From assembly GCA_036874045.1 (NCBI GenBank), contig CM072339.1, positions 5,897,501-5,961,500 on the forward strand: a DNA stretch of 64,000 bases, given 5' to 3'. Origin of the DNA: Cymodocea nodosa. Its lineage: Eukaryota; Streptophyta; Magnoliopsida; Alismatales; Cymodoceaceae. Shown here piece by piece: positions 36,901 through 48,900 of the stretch. A model generated the notes under the pieces. That model did no database searches and was not told the origin of the DNA. It saw nothing but the letters and a program-made list of their open reading frames with translations. A program made the translations under genes and the position numbers. Position 1 is the stretch's first letter, and every line of letters begins with the position of its first letter.

Positions 36901-39900
36901 CATGTTGTCAGTAGAAGAGGTTGGTGGTGGCAAGTCTAGCAGTGTCAGTGACAGTTTCTGGCAAGAGATGGGGCGGTGGGAGGGCAGAAATCATGTAGTG
37001 GTGGTGTGAGCGATGGCTTGGGGTTTCCCCTAGGGCTCTGTTACCATGTTAAGAGTGAAAAGGTTGAAATTTATCCATGAGGGGGAAATACAAAGGGTTT
37101 TATATGGGAGATACACTCCCTTATGGGATCCATATACTTGAACACCCAAATACATTAAGACTTAACAGAAATCTTCATAAAAAGACTTTATACTGTATAG
37201 TTTGAATGATTTCTTTGCAAAATGATTTTATCAAAAAATATCCATTATCAAAATATCTACATTGATATATTAAGTATTCAAAATCTAAAATAATATTTCA
37301 CATGTATGCTATTTAGAATTCTTATTCATTGAATGATAATTGGAAACAATTACCAAATTGTTAATACTCTTGTTCAAGTGCTAGGACTTGTGGGTGATGT
37401 AGCACATGCTCAATGTGTGGTGTGGAGTCACTGAAGTGTATGATCCATTGATTTGTGAGATCGTAATAGAACTGATTATGTGTCTTCATGTGTTGGTGTG
37501 GTGATGTGAGTAATGTGTAGGCATGTGTTAATGTGAGTGGCATGTAGTCTAAGGGGGGAGAACATACAAGTCTAGGAAGCAGAGAATGGTAGTAATGTAG
37601 GAGGCAATATGACCTACAGCTACAACCTTGTGTTGTGGCATCTTGCATGCCAATGTGCCAAGAGAAATGGGGATATTGGGATTTCTTTCTTAATATGTCA
37701 CTTATATATAAGTATAATTTTTTAGCAATAACCAAACTGGAGCGATGGACTTGGTTTGCCACAGTTTGTTTGTCTTGTCTACAACCAATTGATTTTTATC
37801 TTGATGTCAAAAGTGGTTTGAATCAAGGTTATTAATTATTATAGTGCCAAGGTCCCAAAATAAAAATCAAGTCTATTTGTTCTTTTGTTTGAATCAACAT
37901 GAATTGGATCAAAGTCTTCATTTTTGTTTTTTAAACATCTTGATTGAAATGCATGATATAGACACTTGTTGTAATTGACATCGACAAGTTTATTTTTTCT
38001 ATCTTGTTCCATGTGCCCTCCTTTTAGTATACAAGAAAAACTAACAAACAAACAGATAGTAAATGCAATATGTGGAAATGATAAATAAGTAAATAACGGT
38101 TAAAAGCAAATTAGTGTGAGCTTCAATTATTAAAAAAATTGAAAGGTGCTCCAATTTCTTTCATAGTTAGAGGTCATGCAACATAATTCAAATATATGCA
38201 TAGCAATCTTTATGAACTTGGGAACAAACACCTTCATATGTGTCCCATCAAAAAATTAAATCATTACAAAAAGAATATTGCATTGAAAAAATAGATATTT
38301 AAAAAATCAGATATTAGAAAACTAGATATTAAATAACTTAAAATTATATGGTTACTTCATTTTAGAAAATCAATGGAATCTTTCCATTGAGTTACCAAAA
38401 TTTCCTTTCTTTTGTTTATATGCCTCTACTTAAATTAAAATTTTCATATATTGCTCTTTACTCTTGGCCTGACTTACCATTGCATCTTGGTCTAAGTCAT
38501 AAATATCAAATCTATTTTCTATTTTAATGTAATAAATCTAGGATTTGTAATGCTTTTACACTTAGGGCTCTATTTGGTTTAGATTATAGATGTCTAGATT
38601 GTATATAATCAAGATTATGTTCAATAGTTGAATTTATGGATTTTGTGATACTGTAGTTGTACTATTGATTATCATGTTTAATTGACATTATAGATATTCA
38701 TTTATAAAAATAAAAATGTATAGTCCAAACCATAATCTCATAATCTAAGAAAAAGTGGATTCTGAGATTAGGAATTTATAACTAAAAGTTACTACGCATA
38801 ATTGATTTGATTTTCACCATAATTTGTTTTGTTAATGTTATGTGTTTCACATTATTGTCACATCACTATAGTCCTATAATTTGAGCATCATAAACCTGAA
38901 CGAGCCTTAAACTATGTTTGGCTTAGATTATAGGTCATTTTGGTTATCAATAATTTAGATTATAAGCACTATCTATAATTTATGTGGTAGTCATCATTAT
39001 CATGAGTTTGAAGTACTATTTATATTCACGAAGAATCACATTTGGACGAAATTATGCTCAAGTAGACAATAGGAACAAAAACTTTAATTTGTATAATAAT
39101 TTTAAATTGGTTGAAAATCTGATTATTGAGATTATGGATGTTATCTTATAGAAATACTGCACACAATCTTATCGACTTTTCACAAAATTTGTCACATCAG
39201 AAGTATTTGTTTTAGATTATGAAAATGAAATTGATTATGCACACAATCTCATAATTTTCTTTCCCATAATCCAATCCAAACAAGGCATTAGTGTACTGGA
39301 TGATGAAGGTATAAACTTCAATGCTTAGCAATAATCTCAACAATAGGCCCATAATCCTTTTCTTTTTGCTGAAAATTCAGTTTTTTTCTTAGTCATATTT
39401 TGCTTGTGCAAGGTAATCCATAATTAGCCTTTCATCACAATCAACCAATCTCAACAAAACAATGATTGGTTATAAAGTTCTAAGATAATTTTCCAAAACT
39501 TTCCAAAAGTCCATTGAAAGCAAAAGATTTGATGGTTGTCCTCCTTGTAGACTTGTTGCCTAACCAGATTCATTCCACAAATCTAAGATAAACAACCTTT
39601 CCTATATACCCTTCTCTTTATGCAAAGCTTAGATAGTAAGGAATGAAATAGCGAATCATGTTGTAACACATCTAACAGGTTTCTGTTAGGATCTTTGGCT
39701 AAATTAGGGGGGGGTGAATGATGCAATAAAATTTAGAAGAACGCAAGTCATGGGAATGTTAAAATAATCTCACATTGAGGATGCGACTTTTGGTTATATG
39801 CAGATGGGCCTATCTACTCATATCCTATTAATTTTATATTGGATCATATTTCAACAAATTCATTTAAGATCATTTGTTAGCTTCATTGTCTTATGATTTG

Positions 39901-42900
39901 TTGTTTATGCATGTGCATCTCTAATCTTATGTGGTTGTTTGGCTTTGGCATTTAACTTTTTTCATCTATATGTTATCTTCGGGATTTCTGCATTGCCATA
40001 CACTTATTTAAGCTTGGCTAGTGTTTCTTTTCCAACTCCTATTGAAGTCCATTTGCTATCTAGGTTCAGTGGCTTAGTACTACATTCCTCTTTTTTTCAA
40101 TATGGCATTTCCTAATTCCTACATTAAATATTCCTGAGTGATTATATATTAATATCATTTGTTTTTCACGTCTACTAATTCCAGCATCTTCTGGAGTTCA
40201 ATGATCGCCCGGATCTTAGTCATGAGGATAGAGAAAAACTTATTGAAGATTTGGTACTTTTATCCCACAGAAGTTTGTTTGATTTACTGAGACATTAATA
40301 ATTAGGCTGTTTATAATATATTCATCTGTTTCCCATAAATCAGGCAAGGGAGATAACTTCAATATGGCAAACTGATGAACTTAGGCGTCAAAAACCAACT
40401 CCTGTAGATGAAGCTAGGGCTGGTAAAGTTTTGCTAAATTTGTTTTCCTTTCTTTTCCATTGTCAAATGACCATGATTCTTCCACAGGCTTGCACATTGT
40501 AGAGCAATCACTTTGGAAAGCTGTGCCTCATTATTTGCGTCGGGTTAGCAATGCACTAAAAAAGGTGCTTGCATTGCTATTTGTGTTGGCATTCAAATGA
40601 CTACATTGTCTTGGCAGAAGTGGCTGATAAGTTTTTACTTGCTTTCTGCAGCATACAGGACGACCACTTCCACTTACCTGTACTCCAATAAAGTTTGGCT
40701 CTTGGATGGGAGGTGATCGTGATGGAAATCCAAATGTCACATCAAAAGTTAGTCTACGCCTTTTTTCAGACATTTGACCATTTTCAAGGGGAAATAATAA
40801 ACCGGAATTAGTTTTTAGAAACCTGATATATTGCCTCTATTCTCCCCTCAATCTCCATTGTTTTCTATTTATTTTTTATTCTCGAACATTATTAAGCTGG
40901 CATATGGATTCTAGTTACGTGCATGGTTTAAATATTTGCAATATTTTAATCATTAACCTTAAACAATAAACCCCATATTAGATAATCATTAAAACATCGG
41001 AGATTAATGCTATACATAATAAATTCATTGTTTTTGTGTAAACATTTTCATGTGGAAGCCCTTTAGCTAACAAAAGAAAAATTGTCATTGCAAGAAATTA
41101 AGAACTACATAATAAGTCTAATTTGGCATTTGCATGTAAATCAAGTTGTTATTAAATAAAACTTCATATGCTGGATTAGTCATAGTAATGTAAAGCTAGA
41201 ATTTTCCATCCACTAAATTGTACACGATCAAAGAAAAAAAATGAAAAAGTGAATATTTTCTTGTCAAATGTTGGAATAATTAGGAGCAAATTAATCATAC
41301 CACAAAAACTAACTTGTTCATTTATTGATAGAAATTGATACTTGAAAAGGTATACCTCTAATGTACAAGCAAGCCCCTTCATCTGGCAACCTGGAAAGTG
41401 GTCTTCCCATGCCTCATTCACCAGAATATGTTTAACCTGGATGGGATTGGATGCTTCCGCATGTTAGACCATGTGTAACAGTATCCCTAATTGACAAATC
41501 AATAAGCTCCTCCAACTTGTTCCAAATGGAACAGAGACACATCTGTTCTGAGAAGCTCCCCCTCCCGAACTCTCTAACAGAGACCTAAGGCAATTGATAT
41601 CTCCCATAAAAAATTCTCGAAAGAGGCCATCTTCTGTTCACGTCAGAAAGTTCATGCCAACAATGCTCCTCATGGACATTCTGGGGACCGTAAATGACTG
41701 AATAGATAACTAGAGGTGTAATTTTTGCTCTTGAACAACACTGAAGTTGAGAATAAGCCAACGTCAAAGTCCTTAACTGTCCATACTTTGGAACTCTAGG
41801 CTACCAAAATTCCTCTAGAGGTGCCTTCATAAGGTTTGAAAGCAGATTTGTCTAGGATGTCCCCATCAGCTAATCTTCATAGCTCATGATCATCAATCTC
41901 TTCTGTATCTTCATCTTCTGAATTCCCATCAGTATTTTGACTAATTCCCCCACCAGTTTTTGCTTAGTCAACCCACAACCCATTACATTCCAGCATAGAA
42001 AATTAATCATGAAATAACTCTATCTATGCATTGCGCTCCAGGAGTCCCTGCTTCCTCTAAACCTGTCTGGCACCTAGAATGAAAATTCCCATCTAGTAGA
42101 ACCACCCCTAGTCACCAATTTCACTCTTCATGGGATCATGTTCAATGATGTAGACACATTCATCTCAAGGTCTATTTGTGGGTGCTCCTAGACAACTTTT
42201 AGGGTCCATTTGTTTAGATCTGAGTTCCAACTCCCAAGATGGTTGGACTGTTGGAGCTGATCGGGTTTAAACAAATGGCAGAACTCCTCAAAAAATTGTG
42301 CCCAAAGATGGGCTCCAATGTAAAAAATAGTTGAATGGAGTCCGTGGGGAGCCATCTTTCACTAACGCTCGACAGGATCTTGAGGTGATTTTACTATAAT
42401 ATCCCTTCCCTGTTATATCTGTCAGTCCATCTTCCATTTTTTTTGCCTCCAGTGTTATGCAAATATCACAAATTTTGATTGATTCAGACCATCATTTATG
42501 AATATGCAACTGGCAAATTTTCAATAATCACAGTTATGAAATCCCATTTCAATTTTTTTGCTCCGTCACAGTTATGAAATCAATGGTTAAAAAATTAAAA
42601 ACAGATATGTTCTTGTGGGTTTTTTGTATAATTTGCAGCCAACTTCAACTGCAGTAACATATTAGAAAGTACTAATATTGGATTTGCAAAAAACTTATAT
42701 CATTGTCACAATATTTTTCCAACATGGAGCAAGTTTTTTAATAGTTTGTTTTAAAAATTTCAATATAACTATATCTTTAACGATAGTAAAAAAATTAGAA
42801 AGTACTAATATAGATAATATTATTAATTCTAATTCAATTAATAGTACAAATTTATTAACAAGTATTGATTTTAACATTACATGATAATCACAACATTAAC

Positions 42901-45900
42901 TATGTATAACAAATGAAATAGTTGAACTGCTAATATCATTGTATAGTAAATTTTTCTTCTTCACCGAGGATAATATAAGAAGTTCATTGTAATATTAGAA
43001 CTATAATGTTTTTAACAAATGCAACCCTTAACTTCCTACTAAAACAGTGGGGAGCTGGGTTTGATGAGCTAGGTGTGTGGAGCAACTCCACTCCATTGGA
43101 ATAGAGTTAGGCTTCACAAACAAACAAACCTTTACTTCTATGTTAAAATCTGGTTTCTGCTAAACGTTATCCTAGGTTAGATTCTACCAGATTCTCATTT
43201 TTAGTTATTTTTCTCTTTCATGGAGTTTAGTTACTTTTCCTAAAAGCATCAGTAAAGACCTTATTTAGAATAACTTCAATACTATTAAAGCTATTGAAAG
43301 GGTGGGAAAATGATCAAACATTCATCAAACTAGGGTTACAAGCATATAAACATGAGAGAGATAACTGGATATCCATTTAAGTCCACTTAAATGGATATCC
43401 ACTACTATACTAATATTCTAATACTTTCCCTCAAGCTAGTGTATATATATATTGAGTATGTCTAATTTGTTACATAGATTCTTAAACATCCTAATACCCA
43501 AACCTTTAATGAAAAGATCTACAACTTGATCTGAAGACTAAGTATAAGGGCTATATATGACATCCTCAATCACATTATCTTTGTTAAAATGATAATTAAC
43601 TTTAATATGTTTTGTCTTCTCATGGAATATAGGATTATTGACAATATATGTTACTACTTGGTTATTACAATGCATGACCATGAGCATGTTGATGACAAAT
43701 CCCAACTCTTGTACTAAAGACTTCAATTACATTATTTCACATGCTATCTATGCCATTACTTGATATTTTGCTTTTGCACTAGATTTAAAAACAACATTTT
43801 GTTTCTTATCATGTTACATGACTAGATTACCTTTAAGATAGGTATAATAACCTTAAGTGGACTTTCTATTAGTTCTATTTCTTGCATATTCTGAATCTAT
43901 ATATCCACCAATTCTTAAATGTCCATGGTTTTCATAAAAGAGTCTTTTTCTTGAAGCTCATTTAATAAAGGCTAGACATGGATAGTTTCTTGCTAATGCA
44001 CATTGCTAGGTTCTTGCATAAATTGACTAAGAAGATTTACTGTGTAAGTGGTGTTTGGTTTTGTAATAGTTAGTTATATAAGTTTTCCAACCAACCTCTT
44101 GTATTTCCTTGAGTCTTCCAATTGTTGTGAAGTTGTATTCTAGAAAGGAGGATTTTGTTTAATAGGCATGCTTTCAAGTTTGCATCCTTCCAACCTAATC
44201 TCCTTCAACAAGTTTAAGGCATATTTTCATTGAGATAGGGAAACTTACATGATTCTCTCTTTGAGCAACATAACTTGAAAGTTGTTTAATAAGAATTTGT
44301 TCATCTAAATTATCATATAGAAAGACATTTTTAATATCTAATTGGAACATTTGCCAAGTTTGATTAATGGCAATGGAGAGAAGAACTTTGATAGAATTAA
44401 AATGTACAATAGAAGAGAAAGTTTTAGAATAATCAATACCATGCAATTGAGAGAAGTCTTGAGCCATTAGATGGGCTTTGGGTACAAAAACCCTAGGATT
44501 TTTCCTTAAGTGGTGGTGGTGAGTGGCTAACGTTGGTTTGGGTACAAAAACCCTAAGATTTTGCCTTAGGCTTTGATACCATGTTGGAAGGGTGGAAAAA
44601 TGATTATACATTCATTGAACTAGGGTTACAAGCATATAAATCTAATAGAGTTCACTAGATATCCATTTAAGAACTTAAATGGATATCCACTTGTTACAAG
44701 TCTATGAATGACATTGTTGATAGATAGGGCCTTGCCTACATCCCCTTGTTGAATCTAGCAAAACGTCCACCTAAGTGTCAACCATAGTTCCCACTTCTAT
44801 GTCCAACCCCTCTACAACTTTTATAGACCATTGAATCCTAGCAAGTGTAAGATTAATGATCAAAGTCCAAACACTTCAAGCATTGATTCTTCCTCCATGT
44901 ATTCTTACCACCTTTGCATTGATGCCCTCTAGCACATGGGGTGCATTATGCCTTGCCCCCACAACCTCTTGGGTCATTGCCTTTTGCCCATCACACCCAT
45001 CACCTCATCTCTTGCCTTTTGAGCATCCTCATCCTTCCACACTATCTTCTTCCTTCTTCCTCCTATCCTCCCTTGGCTTCTTTTTTCTTCTACTTCAACT
45101 TCTCATGTTTTCAGAAGTTTCCTTCATGATGAGGTGGTGTGAGGGGTTCACGAGTGGCTTGAGTGTGTGGGGAAGTTTAGAGAAAAATGAAATCAATGGT
45201 TGGGACTTGAGATTTAAGACTTCATATATAAGATTAAGAGTTTGAATCAACCAACCAGCTGGTTGACCATTCGATCCCCATGGTGCATAACCTCTAAAGT
45301 CTTCTCTACCCTCCAAATGGGCATCTTGATGGTCGATTGTTTTGAGTCACCTCATTTTCTTTTGTATTTTCTTCTCTCTTCCTCTTCTATTCCCTTTGTA
45401 ATCTAATTTTCTTATTTCCTAATTATTTGTGATGTTAGAATTGAAATTCAATTTCATCAAATTTCTGAAAATCAAGATTGAAAATGATTGAAAAATGTAA
45501 AAACCTTAGATGGACAATAGATCAACACAAAGAGGAATATTAAGTGGCTTTTCCATTGAGATTTGATGGCTACAGTGGTCTCCAATGAAAGATACCTGCT
45601 AGCACCAGGGAATGCCAAGAAGAGGAAGAAGTGGACTGAGATGATGAAAAACGGTTCTGAAACAGCATCTATAGCAGGGTGTTGTGGACAAATGTCAGAT
45701 TGACATCTGAACCATGGTCAAAATGCAAGCAATACCATTTGTTTTAAAACTTTTATTTTTTGTTAATATCTTTCTTTTTATGTGGCATACTACAAATTGC
45801 TTGAAAGTAATTAGGTTTGTTTCTTTAAGATCATGGAATTTGGTTAAAAATTAAAAGCGGCAAACTTAATACACAAAGTCTCCTATCTGTGTAGGGTTTA

Positions 45901-48900
45901 GTTATGATGTAGTTGTATGCAACCTCAACTCCATAGATGGAGAGGTTATTTCCTAACTTTCAAACCTGTGATCTTCAATTCACAGTTGAATAGCCATTCT
46001 ATCATGCCAAGCCACCAAGTCTCTCAGCCTACAGAATTGGATGGGTATCTTTTTTGATTTTTATCTTTGACTTAGATTTGTTTACAAATTCAAAATATTA
46101 TGTAATTTGGGGATTTTCTGCTTTTAATCTGATTTTTTACTAGATTTAGATTTGATTTTGATCTAGGTTTGTTTTGTTAAGGAGATAATTTTTCATTTTT
46201 TGCTAAGTACTTGAAAAGATGAGGCTAGATTTTGTCGTTCACAGAAATCCTAAATGCAATAGTAGAATGGTACTTCTGGAGAGAGGTGGAGATGAACTTA
46301 AGGCTGTATCTCAAAGGATGGTTGTGTCATAGAATATCATTAAAGTTTTCTTTCTTTATTCTTTGTTTTGTTTTTGGTCTACCTGCGGTATAGCTTTTGG
46401 CCTCTCTTTGTACTATGCTTTTGTTTAATCAAAGTTTCTTTTCCATATTCACAAAAAAATGATACATGAGAGAGAAGATAGGTGTCGTTACAATATAGAT
46501 GTTTGTACCAAGTTCTCAAATATAATATATTTTAACATTTAAGAATTGCAATATAAATTTCTTATTGCATTAAAAACTGTGGTTGATGGGATTCTTAAAT
46601 ACACCTGTTTTTGTGGAATAAACTTTTTTTAAGTGGTTAATAAAAAAAATTTCATTAAAACCAAAAAGGAAAAGATAAAAAATGATCTAGCAGGAAGCTA
46701 GAAATAAATTTCACCAAGGTTTACCATGGTAAATGGGCTGGGGATAATGACCTGGGCATGTAACATGTGGAGTTTTGGAGTATTCCTTAGATTCAGTTCC
46801 CTAATCAGGTTTTCTGCTTCATTTTCTGGGATAGATCAGGAAAAGCTTGAATGATAAGTGAATCTAGGACAGGATGATTCTCAAGGGTGTATGCTATTCT
46901 GCAGTACATTTGTATCTATTTGGATCCATGTTCACTTCTGGGGTTGACTCTCTTGTGTTATGTTCAGATGATAGTTATTTGGTAAATTTGTAGTAGTTAT
47001 TTTCTTCCATACATACATAATGTTGAAAGCACCAAAATAATATTGCTTGACTCAAAATCCAAAAGTCCTGTCATTCTTCCAATAAAAACTTTTGTCGTCA
47101 CTGTTATGAATTTCTCAAGTATTTCTTTCTATGAACTTTCAATGAATAAGAAGCTTTTTTTCTTAACAGGAAAGATAAGCTGCTTTTGTCAAAAGGCTTT
47201 ATTGACTTTGATACGATCTGTCATATTAAATCCAAAAGTACCACCATTCTTCCTTAAAAAAATTGTTGCATCACTGTTATGAATTTCCCAATTATTTTTT
47301 TGTATGAACTCTCAATGAAATATAAGAAGCTTTTGCCAAAAGGCTTCATTTACTTTTACTTTGATATGACATGCCATATTTTATAATATTGTTTACTTAG
47401 TTGTAGAACAAAGTCAATATATGTCATTGAATTTTCACCTTCTAACAGGTTACTAGAAATGTTTCACTGTTATCACAATGGATGGCAATCGATCTGTACC
47501 TTAGGGAGGTAGACAATCTACGGTTTGAACTTTCAATGAACAGATGCAGTGAAAATTTGGAAAGGCTTGCACATGAAATTCTGCTCAAAGGTCTGTTTGG
47601 GTCTTGTGAAATTCAGGTTTTAGATTTATTATTTTCTCCCATTATCAGATATTAGTCCCATCGTTACCTTTCACCTTGACAAAAAATGTATTAATCATCA
47701 ATAACCAAAGAGGAATGAAGTTGCCACATGATCTGCTTTTTGGAACAAAATTTGGAAAGAGTAATTTCTTTATCAAGATTGTGTACTACTGCTACAAGCC
47801 TGAAGTCCAAGCCAAATGCCCTTTTTCTTTCATGATAAGTTTTTGAATATATCTATGTGGTTTTTATTTAATGTTCTTCTCATGAAGAAACTGTACCTGA
47901 GAGCCGGAATCAGACATTAAGCATGAATTCTACAAAAAATTACGGCCAGCAGACTTTGCCAGCTCAACTTCCAGTTGATGCCTCTGTACCTTCTTGCAGT
48001 GGTAAGTTTTGTTCAAATTAAGTTCATTTTTTCTGTTGCATCCATGTTCATGCAGGTGATGTTCAAGTTCCTGTAAAAACTGTCCAATTGACCAAAACCT
48101 ATTGGTTTGACAATATTAATATAACCAAATAAAAAATGCTTTTATCCATAATTAAAACTGTAGCACTATTCAAATAAAAATAACCGTGTTCTAGAAAAAG
48201 TCATTTAAATTAATTTCAACACAATCCTTCTGCCATTAAATGAAAAAATGGTTGTTTTAGTGGCCCATTTAACATTTATTTTTGTTCAATATGTGTAATG
48301 CCTATTCTTTATTTTTGGACCATTGAAAGATAATAAACAGCATCTATTTGCCTTTTTCTGAAACTAGAAATTACATCTGGGACCGATTTTATATTTCTTG
48401 GATTTTGCATAGTCATTTTCAAATACCTCCAACATGACAGAGTTTGAAGAAAATCTTACAAATTTTGAGTAATATTTCATATTTTATTTTTTCAAAATCA
48501 GAGAATCAAGAAAAAGTTTCATTCTATTTTTTATTATCATAGTTTTCTCTTGGTATGAAATTTGACGGTAAAATTAAGACAGAGTTGAGAAGGATTTCAA
48601 ATGGATTTTATATAGTAACACAATATCGTATGATCTTCATTACTTTGAAATTGATGTAGAATCACAATTTTACAAAATTTTGCATTCCCAAAACCATATC
48701 CAAACTATGCATTAGATAGAAATTAATGTTTGATGGATTCTATGAGACAAGGAAAAAGTGAGATTATTAAAACACTATGGATTATATATATACATATAAA
48801 GATTATCTACACATATATATATATATATATTTAATAGAAAATCCCCATTCTATTTATAGGGCAAGGACCCAATTAAAAAGACAAGGATATAAGGGTGGAG

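Larger units (their letters stand above)
29828..37167 (-). mobile_element. Outer antisense copia in intron 4, interrupted by a nested copia and a LINE fragment
   Basis: Similar ~120-bp LTRs lie at about 29,828-29,953 and 37,047-37,167. The primer-binding site (reverse complement TGGTAACAGAGCC) is at 37,034-37,046. Reading leftward on the minus strand: GAG-pre-integrase [15 protein letters not shown] (about 35,700), integrase (about 35,650-35,000), reverse transcriptase ([15 protein letters not shown]-like [13 protein letters not shown], 34,400-34,100; continuing [12 protein letters not shown] at about 30,710) and RNase H ([14 protein letters not shown], 30,207-30,019). Stops throughout. The polypurine end is at about 29,954-29,966. 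Confidence 0.85.

Noticed and set aside
37361..37762. 133-codon minus-strand open frame in intron 4
   Set aside because: No recognisable domain and no element structure around it; expected by chance in 11 kb of intron.
39684..39800. Third copy of the solo-LTR family in intron 4
   Set aside because: Only the TGTTAGGATC start and G-run are similar; no end or duplicated target was found.
44195..44611. 138-codon minus-strand open frame as a host gene
   Set aside because: It reads copia reverse transcriptase ([19 protein letters not shown]) and sits next to a primer-binding site and LTR.
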